From the NCBI RefSeq assembly GCF_030864355.1, contig NC_083393.1:930001-994000 (forward strand): a stretch of 64,000 nucleotides of DNA, given 5' to 3'. The notes under the pieces are model-generated. The model saw only the letters and a program-made list of their open reading frames with translations. It ran no database searches and was not told the DNA's origin. This DNA is from Cutaneotrichosporon cavernicola (taxonomy: Eukaryota; Basidiomycota; Tremellomycetes; Trichosporonales; Trichosporonaceae). Of the stretch, positions 1-10,972 are shown piece by piece. The position numbers and the translations under genes are program-made. Positions within the stretch are counted from its first letter, which is position 1; the number at the start of each line of letters is the position of its first letter.

Positions 1-3000
1 GCTTATCGACTGGTGGAGATCCAAGCCCAAGGCTTGTAGAGCGTCCATCGAGTCGATGAGGTACTTCTTGAACATCGCCTCGTTGGACTCCAGGAGCTTG
101 GCGTCGCGTGCCAACAACTCGTCATAGCGCGATTCCAGATGGTCGAAGACGGCGCCCTGCTTCGCGACGACGGCGGCGACATATTCGTTCATCTTGCCCA
201 GGTCTGTTGTCAGAGAAGCAAGGAGGGGAGGGGTATACGTACATTCGTTCATCTGGGCCCGGTCCTTCAGCGCCGTCTCCTGGGCCGCGGTCTGGTCCAC
301 AGCCATCTTGGAGACCACTGCCATGAGCTCAGCGAACTGCTCGGCTGTCACGGCAGGGGGCGGTGGCGGTGCGGGCTCCTTCGGTGCGTCCTCCTTGGCC
401 TCAGGCTCTGCCGGTGTGTCCTTCGGGGCGTCTTTCGAGGAATCCTTGTCGTCGGTCGCGGGAGTGTCCTTCGACTCGTCGTTGGGCGCATTCTCTGGCG
501 CGTCCTTGGGGGGGTCCTTCGACTCGTCCTTGGGAGCGTCCTTGGAGGCGTCCTTGCTCTCCGTGACAACAGCAGCCTTCTCCTTCGCCGCCCCCTCGGC
601 CTCGGCCTTGGCCTTCTCTGCAGCCTCAGCCCTTGCGGTGGCTTCGGCTGCCAGCTTCTCCGCAGCCTTGGCCTTCTCTTCGGCCTCGTAAACCAGCCTC
701 GACTCCCCAAACGCCTTAGCCTCGTCCGTTTGCTCCATCTTGGCCAAGACGGCTTGGGCGCCCGCGGTTCCCGCGCCTACTGCGAGTGCCTGCTGCGAAG
801 CCGTCAAGTGATTGACCTGTTCAGACAAGAAGTCGATGTTGTCCTTGATGTTCTCGAGCTGAGCCATAATGGCGTTGTCAGTCGGCTCGCTGGGGCCAGA
901 TTCCACGGCCTTATCGGCCTCAGTCGTCTCGGCAGCCTGGTCGAAGGTCTTCGATTCGGGTTCGGAAGTCTCGTCTGCCGTACCCACAGTTGCAACGTCG
1001 TTGGTGATGGACTCCTCGGCCTTGCCATCGTCGGTGACTTCTTCAGGCTGGGGCGGTCGCCCCCTGTCGGCGCCAACCTCGTCCTTCTCAACCTCCTTCG
1101 CCGGGTCCCCTCCCGACTGGCTCGCGTGGACGGCATTAAGCGTCATCGTGGTGGCTGCAACGCCCGTAATCAACTCGCCAAGCTGCGCCTGGATCCGCGC
1201 AATCTGCTCTTGAAAGTCGGGCGGGATCGAAGCATGCACAGACCGCACGCCCTCATCAAGAGCGATGAGGCGCTGCTGCACGTCCGCAGCGCTCGACGCC
1301 TGTTGCCCGGCGCTCTCGTTCATGAGCGTGTTTAAGATGCGCATCTGGTCAGCCGCAGCGGCGTGGTTGGCGTTCAGGGTGGTGAGGACTGGATCGGGAC
1401 CACCGAGGTTGGGGTCGAGGTCGGCTCCCCTGGCCGCATCCTTCTCGGCTTTCTCGGCGGCCTGTGCTGCCTCGCACGCCTCGACCTCAGCCGTGTGCTC
1501 TCCGTGCCGCTTGGTTTCATCGTCGGCCTTCGACGCGTCGGTCGTAGCGTCAAGAGACGTCTCGTCTTGACCAATATCCTTATCGTTGGGTTGGGGTTCA
1601 GCCTCGGCGTAGGTAGCCAGCAAGCCCGCGATCGACTCCCTCGGTTCAGTCGCGGTCGAGAGGCAGGAGACGGCGTGATCACGCCTAGACTCCTGTGCTT
1701 CAAGCAGCTGGGTGTTGGGCTGCTCAGAAGGGCAGTCAGGATCGGGGTTGGTGACGGTGAGCGTGCGCCGCCACGTGATCGTTGACGAGGCATACAATGA
1801 CGCGGTAGGGTCCTTCCGACGGCGAGACTGAGGTGCGGACTTTGAAGGTAACGTCAAATCGCGGAGCCGGGCGCTCCGATCTCCTAAGCGAGTAGCAGCT
1901 GGGGATGCCGAAGAGAGCGCAACGCCGTGTGGGAGCTTGGGGGAGCTGGGAGACTGGGGATTGCTCAGAGGTTGCGAGAGTGCACAGCCAGCTACAGGAA
2001 GCGAATGGGTGGGCGAGAGGGGCTTGTCATCCTTATGGGGAAGGGGCTTGTCTTGCAATGCGGGCCGCACCTTATCTTTTGTCGCGGCGACCGGCAGAAA
2101 CATGGGTGTAGCGGCGACAGGTGAGGCCGCGGCCCGACTGAGCGCTTCAATTCTATCGCGGACAGACGTCGCAGGCCCAACGGAGGCGGCGCTGGCTGGC
2201 CGCTTCGGGGGCGCGAGCGTGGCGGCCAGGTTGGGTGGGGCGAGGTCGTCCTCGCTCTTCGCACTCACAGAGCTCTTGTCTTTCGAGATATCCGAGCACG
2301 CGGCGGACTCAAGCAGTGCGGCCGACGTGGTTGGGCGAGCTACGGGCGCGTGAATTGGAGTAGCGATGGACGGCGGCTTGGGCGACTTGGACGTCGACAG
2401 CGGAGAAAAAACAGAGGTAGACTTTGTTGTCGAGAGGGGCGACTTCGCAACAACTGGCGTCTTGGGAGTCGCATTGGGCTTCGGAGTGGCCTCGAACTTC
2501 TCCATCGCGGCCGCGATTCGCGTATTCAGCCGTTTGGGCCTAGGTGACGTGGGGAGCTCATCCGTAGCCTTGAGGACGGCAGGGAGCTCGCGCGGTTGGG
2601 ACACGGAGGGCAGTTCCTGCTGGACGACAGGCACGGGTACAGGGGGCTCGATAGGCAGATCGACCGGCTTGACAACATCGGGAACGGCGTCGGGGCCGGG
2701 AGGCGTCACTGAGTCGGCAATATTGAGCGATTCTGCCTCCTTCCTGGCCTCCCCGTCGATGTATTTCGGCACCGCTTTTCTAGCCGGGGACCGCGGCCCA
2801 AACCGGACTTCCTGGAGGGCTTGCGGCAGCGCCAATCTCGCATCCAGCGCCGCGAGGTCGATACCCATGGCACTGCGGGCGGGGCGAATCTGGCTGGCGC
2901 TGCGTGACGGGTTCAGGTCGCTTGGATCGTAGTCGTCCACCCCGGTCAACTTCAGGCTACCTGACCTCGATACGTCCATTTCTGGAGGCGGAGTGTCATG

Positions 3001-5718
3001 AGCCGGTTGCCAGATCCGGATGCGGTCCGCCATGCTGGTGCCGAGTGGGTCGATCAGCTGAACCGAAGCCACGCGCAAGGGTGTTCCGGACTCGGGGCGA
3101 AGTCTGCCAGGCGCATCACGATCCTTGGGAAGAGGCTGTGAGTGATCGTAGGGGGGGCCAGTCACCGGCGACCCCAGGCCCACAGTTGCCCCAGTGGTCC
3201 CGGTATGCTGGGTCTGTGTCGCCCCGCTGTTCTGGGTGCGCTGGGTCGTACCACTCTCCTTCCTCTTCTGGAGTTTGAGGGGTAGAGTCGGCTTGATCTC
3301 TGGTGAGAACGCCGCCATGCGGTCCGTGATGAGCATAGAGCGCGGGCGCGACTTTGGAGGCGGCGTGGGCGGCACGTCGACCTCCTCGGCCATACTCTCG
3401 AGCGCAGCCGCACTCAAACCTGTGTCCTGGTTACGTATCGGCGAAGGCTGAAGTGGTTGCATGCGCGGGTTGTTGTCCGGCGCGGTGTTCCAACTACTCG
3501 GTTCGGACGTGCTCCCAACCCACGTGTCGCCAAACTTTGCGACCTCGTCGAGCTGGCCCATACGCAGGGAGCCGTCATGGTAGCTCTTCAGGGATGGTGA
3601 AAGAGTACCAAAGCCATGGAGCACATTGTTGATAGCCGTTATCCATCCCGAGGATGAGGGGAAGTCCACTGCTAAGTAACGCCTTGCGCCATGTATGAAC
3701 TCGAGCATGATGATGTCGCCTTGTTCGGGGAGAGGAGGAAGACCAAGGCGCGCGACTTCGGCGACCAGGAGGGGGCGCACATCGGTGCACGAACGCATGG
3801 GAAGTTCCTCATCGCTCCTCGCAGTATTTGGGCGAGTCGCGCCGTAAGGATCCCCCACGAGGACGGGCGCGGAGGCCAGCTTGAGGTGGGTCCTTGAGAG
3901 GCTGGCCCACGCTGTCATCCAATCGCCATGGCGGGTGCGGTCCGGCAACGTCGGGAGCCAGAGAACACCACCGGTGTGCATCTCATCCTCCGCCATCTCG
4001 TCGTCACCCATCCTGTCGAGCACTGGTGGATCAAGAGGGCGGCGGAACCACTCGTCGTCCAGGCGCTTGTGTGGGCGGTCGCCGTGCATCCCGACACCGA
4101 CACTCGCCGTTCCCCATCCCGTAGGCTCGTCCTTCTCCTTGTGCCCAATCCGGCGGAAGCTCGAGAACGCATTCTTGATGTCCTTAAGTGGGTGACGGAG
4201 GGAGATTCTCTCTCTACCCGGGCTTTTTGGGCTGTCAACCTCGCTCTGGTGTTCCTGCATGGCGAAGAGCCAGGTGGGAGAGAGGCCCTTGCTCGGACTG
4301 CGTTCCTTGATGGGACTGCCGTTCGGAGTTACTCTCTGACTACGGGGGTTGCCGTTCGTACCGGCAGAGGGTCCAGACCGAGCGGTTGCCAGTTGCGGCC
4401 ACGGCTTGGTGGCACTCGCTGGGATCTGGGTTGCGGTCGGAATTGGAAGGGGCTTGCTCTCTTTCTCAGCGAGATACTTCTGGCTGATCCGCCGGTGCGA
4501 TGGCGAGTAGTCACGGGGCTCGGGATACAAGGGCCCAGGAGCACTCTGGGGCATTGGCAAGGGACGAACTTGCCTCGTCGGCGTGACCGATGCCGGAGCA
4601 TGGCTCTCCCACGCCTCAACCATGCGGCGTGTTGCGCCGGAGTTCGCGACATTGGACACCGGCACACGAGTCAGACGCATCGACTGCGGCGTCTCTGGGG
4701 TTTGAGGGAGGGCGCGTGGTACTGGCTGAGGATCGAGTTCCGGCTCGGATTTGGGAGCTCCCCAGGACGCAGCGAGAGGCGACGGAGCGCGAGGCGAATG
4801 TGGGAGGGCAGGAGAGAGCGATGGTGGTAGACAGAGACTCGGTCCTGATGTTGGGCGTGAGGAGGACGGCCCCTCTGGTTGCGAATACTGGTACACCCCT
4901 TGTGATCCTGGCGACGGAAGGCGCGGAGGACCACCGGGAGAATGTGGCCGCCGCTGTGGGCCGCCTGGTGTCGGAGAAGGAGGAAAGCGCTGCCGAATAT
5001 CTGGGGATGGGATGCGCTGCAGGTTGTAGGCTGGCGCCGTCGACCGTGGCAAACGCATTGGTGAACCAGGGCGGTCGGGGTTGGATGGGAAGCGGAGCGG
5101 GGAGCTGCTGCGGCCCGAAAGGGCAGACGGCGGACGGCCAAGGCTAATTCCGAGTCCGATATCCTGCGACGCACGGGAACGTGTACTCTGTACGCGGCTC
5201 AACTCTGCCACGTACGGCTCGTCGTCGGCGTACAGTGGATCGACATTACTGCCAACGGCACTTTCGTAGTTGTTGCCATTTGACTCGTAATCAATTGACT
5301 CGTAATTGAATTGGTCGTCTTTAAAATTGGGCCTGCTAGTGTGGTACTCGCCAGCGTTGTTGTACTGCACTGCTTCGGAGTAGATGCTTGGGTCGTATCC
5401 TGTGCTACCGCTACCGCTACCGCCACTGGCGGATGCAGTGTAGTAGGAGCCCGGTTGCGAGACGATCTGAGCGGGGAGGGGGGAGGTAGGGGGCGGTGCA
5501 AGCCCCACACTTTCTGCGGCTTCCTGGATGCCATGGAGGGAATGAAAGCTGGTGGGCCTCTTGAAGTTGTGGTCTTGTTCCGAGGGCAAGGTGAGGGCCG
5601 TACTCCCGCTGTGCGAGTGGAGACCTAATTGGTCGCTATGGGGAGGAGAGGCGGGAGAAAGGGAGGAGCACAGGGGAGAGGCAGATTCACGCCCAGTGTT
5701 CGAAAGAGGGAGGGCCAT
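1..5718 (-). CDS. large low-complexity protein with possible PH-like domain (partial, C-terminus off the left edge)
   Basis: I do not recognise this protein. The frame opens at an ATG at 5718-5716 and is still open at base 1, so it has about 1,890 residues or more and lacks its C-terminus. Residues about 1-570 are rich in Ser, Pro and Tyr and look disordered. Residues about 575-700 look folded: they start near GGVLWLPTLP, contain DIIMLEFIHGARRYLAVDF and end with GWITAINNVLHG. A beta-rich block closing with a Trp-containing helix recalls a pleckstrin-homology domain, but this is inference. After more low-complexity sequence come Ala/Glu/Lys-rich helical stretches and, at about residues 1,715-1,795, short repeats of the type SKDAPKD and KDTPA. 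Positions 204-242 could be a 39-nt intron (gtacgt...acag). It keeps frame and has no stop; splicing would give MNEYLGKMNEYV, which reads more naturally. PH plus coiled coil would fit a cortical or membrane scaffold, but no function is assigned. Confidence 0.8.
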   Translation of the reverse strand, partial: MALPLSNTGRESASPLCSSLSPASPPHSDQLGLHSHSGSTALTLPSEQDHNFKRPTSFHSLHGIQEAAESVGLAPPPTSPLPAQIVSQPGSYYTASASGGSGSGSTGYDPSIYSEAVQYNNAGEYHTSRPNFKDDQFNYESIDYESNGNNYESAVGSNVDPLYADDEPYVAELSRVQSTRSRASQDIGLGISLGRPPSALSGRSSSPLRFPSNPDRPGSPMRLPRSTAPAYNLQRIPSPDIRQRFPPSPTPGGPQRRPHSPGGPPRLPSPGSQGVYQYSQPEGPSSSRPTSGPSLCLPPSLSPALPHSPRAPSPLAASWGAPKSEPELDPQPVPRALPQTPETPQSMRLTRVPVSNVANSGATRRMVEAWESHAPASVTPTRQVRPLPMPQSAPGPLYPEPRDYSPSHRRISQKYLAEKESKPLPIPTATQIPASATKPWPQLATARSGPSAGTNGNPRSQRVTPNGSPIKERSPSKGLSPTWLFAMQEHQSEVDSPKSPGRERISLRHPLKDIKNAFSSFRRIGHKEKDEPTGWGTASVGVGMHGDRPHKRLDDEWFRRPLDPPVLDRMGDDEMAEDEMHTGGVLWLPTLPDRTRHGDWMTAWASLSRTHLKLASAPVLVGDPYGATRPNTARSDEELPMRSCTDVRPLLVAEVARLGLPPLPEQGDIIMLEFIHGARRYLAVDFPSSSGWITAINNVLHGFGTLSPSLKSYHDGSLRMGQLDEVAKFGDTWVGSTSEPSSWNTAPDNNPRMQPLQPSPIRNQDTGLSAAALESMAEEVDVPPTPPPKSRPRSMLITDRMAAFSPEIKPTLPLKLQKRKESGTTQRTQNSGATQTQHTGTTGATVGLGSPVTGPPYDHSQPLPKDRDAPGRLRPESGTPLRVASVQLIDPLGTSMADRIRIWQPAHDTPPPEMDVSRSGSLKLTGVDDYDPSDLNPSRSASQIRPARSAMGIDLAALDARLALPQALQEVRFGPRSPARKAVPKYIDGEARKEAESLNIADSVTPPGPDAVPDVVKPVDLPIEPPVPVPVVQQELPSVSQPRELPAVLKATDELPTSPRPKRLNTRIAAAMEKFEATPKPNATPKTPVVAKSPLSTTKSTSVFSPLSTSKSPKPPSIATPIHAPVARPTTSAALLESAACSDISKDKSSVSAKSEDDLAPPNLAATLAPPKRPASAASVGPATSVRDRIEALSRAAASPVAATPMFLPVAATKDKVRPALQDKPLPHKDDKPLSPTHSLPVAGCALSQPLSNPQSPSSPKLPHGVALSSASPAATRLGDRSARLRDLTLPSKSAPQSRRRKDPTASLYASSTITWRRTLTVTNPDPDCPSEQPNTQLLEAQESRRDHAVSCLSTATEPRESIAGLLATYAEAEPQPNDKDIGQDETSLDATTDASKADDETKRHGEHTAEVEACEAAQAAEKAEKDAARGADLDPNLGGPDPVLTTLNANHAAAADQMRILNTLMNESAGQQASSAADVQQRLIALDEGVRSVHASIPPDFQEQIARIQAQLGELITGVAATTMTLNAVHASQSGGDPAKEVEKDEVGADRGRPPQPEEVTDDGKAEESITNDVATVGTADETSEPESKTFDQAAETTEADKAVESGPSEPTDNAIMAQLENIKDNIDFLSEQVNHLTASQQALAVGAGTAGAQAVLAKMEQTDEAKAFGESRLVYEAEEKAKAAEKLAAEATARAEAAEKAKAEAEGAAKEKAAVVTESKDASKDAPKDESKDPPKDAPENAPNDESKDTPATDDKDSSKDAPKDTPAEPEAKEDAPKEPAPPPPPAVTAEQFAELMAVVSKMAVDQTAAQETALKDRAQMNECTYTPPLLASLTTDLGKMNEYVAAVVAKQGAVFDHLESRYDELLARDAKLLESNEAMFKKYLIDSMDALQALGLDLHQSIS

Positions 5719-6372
5719 CGTGCGCTCGGACGTGGCTGACGCGATGTGATGGGGGTGGATGTCTGTGCGGATGTGTGTAGGTGGATGGCGCAAGCGTGAT
5801 CAAAGCAGCGCAGGGGACAGAGTGGTTGTGCGAAGTAGGAGTAGTTTTAACGTTGAGGATATGGTGGATGGTAGATGGTAGATGGTGGATGGTAGATGGT
5901 AGATGGTGGATGGTAGATGGTAGATGGTAGATGGTAGATGGTAGATGGTACAGATGAGATTGAAGATGAGAGATGAAGGGGGTTGAATGTTGTTGTCATT
6001 CTCATTTCCTTCTGCCAATAGCAAGGAAGTCTAGTCAACCTCTAGTGGAACCTTCCAAATGCGGCAAACATCCTGTCAGCCGTCAGGGTCAGGTTGTTGG
6101 GTGACTCAAAAGTCAGTCGCGCCTACTGACATTGAATACTTTATATGAGCCCCGATAATGTCGCGTGCGTAAATGCTCCCATTATAGCGGCTGTTACTCT
6201 ACCTACGAACTTGGGTCAGTTTAGGGCGTCTCAGTTGTGGACTGTTGCAATTCACTGTTGCAATTCATGCAACAGTCCACAAGTCCACAAGCCACAACAA
6301 GCCGCAAGGCCAAGGCTGTGCACGTTCTCGCCACCCAAGGAATGGTACTGATACATGTACATAGAATACAGT
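5719..6372. other. intergenic: promoter of the large protein gene and 3' flank of TFB4
   Basis: No gene is seen here. The stretch holds a heptamer minisatellite at 5859-5950 and an AT-richer part with short inverted and direct repeats around 6240-6310, where ttgcaattca and gtccacaa each recur. Confidence 0.5.
5859..5950. repeat. heptamer minisatellite (gatggta/gatggtg)n
   Basis: About 13 tandem copies of the 7-base unit gatggta, with regularly interspersed gatggtg variants. It lies about 140 bp upstream of the ATG of the large minus-strand gene, within its probable promoter or leader. A 7-nt unit inside a transcribed leader would change length out of frame, so it is unlikely to be coding. 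Confidence 0.9.
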
Positions 6373-7734
6373 CTAGAGGATCTCGATAACCTCGGTGCCA
6401 GGTGGTGGCCCGTTCAACGTCGACGCGCCATTCGTCGGGGGGCGCTCCCTCCTCTGCCTCGGTGCAACCACTGTGTTTGGAAGCGGGATGGGCTCGACGT
6501 TTGCCGCGAGCTCTTTGAGCGTAGCCCACGCGCTGCGCGGGAACTTGGTCTTACACATCTGGCACACAGGCTTTGGCTGGCAGAAGACTGCCATCAGCAA
6601 CGTCAACGTCTCAAGATATCAGCCGCACGTACTACTCAGACACACGCTGCACACGAAGCCGATGTCGACGACGTCCTGGTGACAGAAGCAGACGGCACGG
6701 AAGTCGACCGCATCCTGTGGCGGTTGCGTAAACGGCCGCTTTCGCAGCGAATGTGGCGGGAGATACAACGACTAATGTCAGCTTCTGTGTGATAGTGTTA
6801 GCTAACGTGTAGGTACTGGAGAATGCCGCCTCGTCCGTTCCATCGCCAGTAAATGCCACCCGTCAAGTGCGCCGCCTGCTGAAGGAAGATTGGAGGCGCC
6901 GTCTTTGTGCTCTCCGGCGGCAGGGTGAGGACGTCGATCGGGATTTTCTGCTGTCAGCTTCATGGTACAGTTAAGCTCACAGCCTTCTGTGCGGCAAAGA
7001 CGCAGTTCATCAGACCAACGTAGCCGCGTTGTCCGCCACTCCCGCCAGACGCCTTGGCTGTCTTGCCATTCAGCGCAGCCGCGTCCTCTGCTCCTCCTGG
7101 TGTTGCGTTCAGCACCAGGATACGCGATTCAGGTAGCTCTGGATTCGAGGATTTCCCCTCGTCTGCGATGGCCATCCCGGTGGGGTGTGTCTCAGGCGGA
7201 CGCCGGCGGCTGATGTAACACAGAGCCTTGGTTAATGCCGAAACGAGGGCCGGTGGGTCTGTCGTCAGCTATATCAGCAGAGAACAACTTACCATTCAGC
7301 CCCTTTCCATCTGCCTCCTCCAGGCGCTGCTGCTCTGCAGAAAATACCGCCTTGAGCTGCTCCTGGAACCGCGTATCCAGTAACTGGAAGGGGCGGTAGA
7401 AGTTGGGCCGCAGCCTGGACGGCTCCTCGTCAGGTTGGGGATACAACAATACCGCCTTTCCCGCCGTCGCACTGTACACGGCTACTTCGTTACCCCATCG
7501 GCTCGCGAGGTGCGCATTCAGAAACACCATGAGGTTGGTGGCGAACTCTGCCAGAGTCAGCGGCGCGATGGGCGCCTTCTCCTTCTCAGGGCCGCCTGGT
7601 GAGCTTGGAACGGGCCGGAGGTTGGAGAGGAGCGACCAAGCGAGGGGATGCAGGTCAACAACGGCGATCAGGAGCGCCGGAGGAGTCGACGTCGGCCACG
7701 GGCGCGTATGCGCTGTTGTCGCAACTTGCGGCAT
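6373..7734 (-). CDS. TFB4: TFIIH subunit Tfb4/p34
   Basis: Homologue of Tfb4 (human p34/GTF2H3), a core TFIIH subunit needed for RNA polymerase II initiation and nucleotide-excision repair in the nucleus. Five exons by reading frame: 7734-7293, 7258-6981, 6947-6807, 6771-6633 and 6587-6373, giving 404 residues. The N-terminal part has the von Willebrand A-like signature: ALLIAVVDLHPLAW, FLNAHLASRWGNEVAV, SALTKALCYI, then SRILVLNATPG and GLMNCVFAAQKA. A Cys-rich zinc finger lies near residues 315-350 (FCHQDVVDIGFVCSVC, then CQPKPVCQMC), as usual for this family. The introns are 33-45 nt. An in-frame ATG at 7821 would add 29 residues; the one at 7734 fits the family start better. It is divergent from UTP4. 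Confidence 0.95.
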
Positions 7735-7973
7735 GGCGAGAAAGAAGGTTGGAACACCATGAGTTGGCTTTGATGTCAACTTGACCACCGTCATTCGGTG
7801 GAGGTTTGCCTTACGTGGCATTCAATTTCGCCACCCGGGAGATCAGAAATCGGAAGCAAAATAATCACTCTACCCCGCTTGGAATTTCTGAGCTGTACCC
7901 ATCCCAAAGCATTCAGTTGCACCCCTCTACGAGCATCACTACAAACAAACCCCGTGACGGCGAGCTCGACACC
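7735..7973. promoter_or_regulatory. shared divergent promoter, TFB4 / UTP4
   Basis: Only 239 bp separate the ATGs of two divergent essential genes, so both promoters must overlap here. If TFB4 started at 7821 the gap would shrink to 152 bp. No clear TATA box is seen. Confidence 0.6.
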
Positions 7974-10760
7974 ATGCCCGCACCAACACAGACGCTGCCA
8001 CTCCACCGCGTCCGTTTCTTTGACCACACTCCCTCTCCCATTGTCGCACTTGCGTTCCCACCCCAGCCCCTCCCTGTCCCGCGCGACCCCGCAAGTGTCA
8101 AGGGCAAAGCGCGAGATGCCACCGACCGTCCAGAGCTCGGCGCGCTAGTCGTCGCACGCGAGAACGGTGAAGTAGAGATCTGGAAGTACTCTCCCTCTGA
8201 GGAGGGCAGCCTCGGCAACTGGGTCCTCTACAAGGTGAGCCCTGGCGCTCGAACCAAGCTGACGACAGACGCTCCCACCGACCCTCACGCACCCGACCAT
8301 CTCAGTCATGGCGCTCGCCCTACGTGACCCCGAGAACTTCCATTCAAAGCCTTATGCTGTGCCGCGTGTCGAGGACCTGCGCCTTTTCGTTGCTGGCTCC
8401 GAGTCCACCGAGCTCACTGAACGTTGCCTTGAGACTGGCAGGGTGCTGGTGAGTAACCTTACCGCCAGAGTTGACAGCAGCAAACATACCCGATCCCATC
8501 GCCGCCTCTTTGGAGCCTCAGCGTTTCTCCAACACAGCAGCTGCTGTGTCTCACCACCAACTCGCCTGCCCTTCACTTTGTCTCCATCCCCCCACCCCTT
8601 CTCCCCGGCAGTGTGACGGTGCTCGAGCCAGCTCCGTCCCATCTGCTCCGCTCCGAGACGCTACCATCAAGGACGCGCACTGTATCGGTAGCGTGGGGCC
8701 TCCCAAAACTCGTGCAGGATAACGGAGAGTGGTCATGGCGCGACACGTACCTCCTCACAGGCAACTCGGACTCGTCGTTCCGGAGGTGGGAGTTGCCTGT
8801 TCCGACCGGCGGCGGCGGCGGACGCGTGCAGATCAAGGGGCGCGCGGTCGTCGAGAAGATTGCAAAGGGCAAGAAGGGCAGTCACAAGGGCACAATCGTG
8901 TGGGGTGTCGGTGTGCTGCCTGACGGGACGTTTGTGACGTCTGACTCTCTCGGTACTGTTGCGTTCTGGGACCCCGCAACGATGGCGCAGCGCCAGTCGT
9001 TCCGGCCACACAAGGCCGATGGGATGTGCCTCACCATCGGACCGGGTGGGCGGACGGTATTCACCTCGGGCCCCGACCAAAAGGTGTGCCAGTTCTCGGC
9101 CATCACGCAGGCGAACGGCACAACGCAATGGGCCCTCACCGCGACGAAGCGGTTGCATACGCATGACGTGCGTGCGCTCGCCGTCTTCCCTCCATACCTC
9201 CCTCTTGCGGCCAATAGCCAGCTCACGCCGCCCGCGCTCAACCCGAATCTCGCTCCGATCCTCGCCTCGGGCGGCTGGGACATGGTGCCAACGCTCACTC
9301 CGGCGGCTCCACCCGACCTCCTCGCGCAGCGTCTGCGTAACCCACTCGGCAAGGAGAAGGGCGGGCAGGGCAACAAGCATATTGTGTTTGAGGACGCGTT
9401 CCCCCGCCGGTTATCGATGTTTGGCGGACAGCGTGGCGCAGAGCACATTGCAGTCTCGCGTGGCGCTCGGTTGGTTGTTGGGCGCAAGGACCGGTCGGTG
9501 GGTATCTGGCGCATCCTCGACGACGAGCGTGGGTGGGAGAAGGCGCTTGAGATGGACCTCCGCCTCCGCACCAACCTCATCTCTCACGCTATCAGCCAGG
9601 ACGGCCAGTGGCTGGCCGTTTCGGACCTGTACGAGACCAAGCTCTTCCGCCTTGTCATCTCTGGGACTACCAGCCGGCCGATGAGGGTACGCGACTTTGT
9701 CTCCGACCTGGAGTCTGCACCTGAGCTCGCCGAGCTGGATCTCGCTCAGAAGGGCTGCGGCGCGTCCGCACTGCTCTTCACACCCGACTCGCGTCGTCTT
9801 GTCCTCTCCCTCGCGGCGAGTGCGCACACCGTTGTGCTTGAGCTTGACGACGAGGGCGTCGAGGTTGTGCGCTCGTTTGCGCCGCAGCACACGCTCGTCG
9901 GCGGCCGCTCGATCCAGAACGGCAAAGCACGGCGGCGCATGTCGGCGCCCGTCGATGAGGACGTGGACATGGAGAGTGACGAGGAGGACACGCCGGCCAA
10001 GGGTCCGGCCGCGTGGATCACGGCGCTGGCTGCGTCCGACGATGCGCAGTGGCTTGCGACGTCCGACCTCGAAGGCAAGGTCACGGTGTTCAACCTCGAC
10101 ACGTTGCAGCTGCACGCTCTCCTCCCGTCTTTCGCCGCCCCACCCGCGTCCATCGCATTTACACCGACCCACCCTCTCCTGGCGCTCGTTCATGCCGGCA
10201 ACGCGTTACAGTTCTTCCACCTCGATGCGCGCCGCCTCCTCCCACCCAGCAACCAGCTCACCTCGCTCAACCACACTCTGCGTGGCCTGCACTCTGCGGC
10301 CCATGGCGCGGCGTGGGAGCCATCGCGCACGTCGCCTCGCGCGGCACGGCTGGTGGTGTGGAGCAACGACTGGCTCGCATCCATCCGCCTCGACCTTGAC
10401 CTCGTCGCGCGCACCAAGGTGCGCGGCGGCAGCGCAACCCCCAGTGAGCCCGGCACGCCGCTCGACTCGCGCTCTCTGCGAAAGAAGCGCGCTCGCGAGG
10501 CGCGCGAGGCCCTCGAAGCGTCGTCGCCATCAAGCATGCCTTCGCCCTCGTCGCCGACTATGCTCCTCTCGCGCGTGCTCAAGACGCCCTCGGCAGCCAA
10601 CGACCCTGACTTTGTCAAGGTCGCCACGGACCGCTTCCGCTCCGTTGTGGGCGCGGACTGGCTGGCCGACGGGGAGCTGGTTCTCGTCGAGCGGCCGTAC
10701 GCTGACTTTGTCAGCGAGCTGCCTCCCGCATTCTGGACAGGCAAGTACGGCCGTTCGTAA
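7974..10760 (+). CDS. UTP4: U3 snoRNA-associated protein Utp4 (Cirhin)
   Basis: WD40 protein of the t-UTP/UtpA subcomplex of the small-subunit processome; it links rDNA transcription to 18S pre-rRNA processing in the nucleolus. Exons 7974-8234, 8269-8448 and 8481-10760 give 906 residues. The start LHRVRFFDHTPSPIVALAF and the following ENGEVEIWKY blade are typical of Utp4. Further blades include LWSLSVSPTQQLLCLTT, GTFVTSDSLGTVAFWDP, VFTSGPDQKVCQF and WLATSDLEGKVTVF. An acidic loop (VDEDVDMESDEED) sits at about residue 645, and the end, GADWLADGELVLVERPYADF, is the family C-terminal tail. It is somewhat longer than yeast Utp4 (776 residues) because of loops. The two introns are 34 and 32 nt. 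Confidence 0.95.
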
Positions 10761-10844
10761 TCTGTAGATCTGTATAGAGCATTACATGCATGCATACTTC
10801 CCCTACAGATCCGGCCATACATAAGATTCACGTAGGGTTGCACT

Positions 10845-10862
10845 GGGGGGGGGGGAGGGGGG
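10845..10862. repeat. poly-G tract
   Basis: G11-A-G6 in the short spacer between UTP4 and HRI1. It is a homopolymer tract prone to assembly error; the strand could form a G-quadruplex, but nothing links it to a function. Confidence 0.8.
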
Positions 10863-10972
10863 TCAGCGCTTAATCAAGCGCCCGCGGCTAGCACCCACCC
10901 ACCGATCTTCTTAGTGTTCTCATCCTCTTGGACTGACTGTATTGATGCATGAATCACATCACATCCTCCAAA

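Noticed and set aside
139..1335. Plus-strand frame of about 398 codons
   Set aside because: It is the shadow of the minus-strand giant gene: Leu/Gly/Arg-rich antisense of a low-complexity coding region, without an independent start context or domain.
3928..4830. Plus-strand frame of about 300 codons
   Set aside because: Antisense of the PH-like and Pro-rich part of the giant gene; no domain, Arg/Trp-rich composition typical of antisense.
5859..5950. Direct repeats resembling a CRISPR array
   Set aside because: The units are contiguous heptamers without spacers in a eukaryotic promoter; it is a minisatellite.
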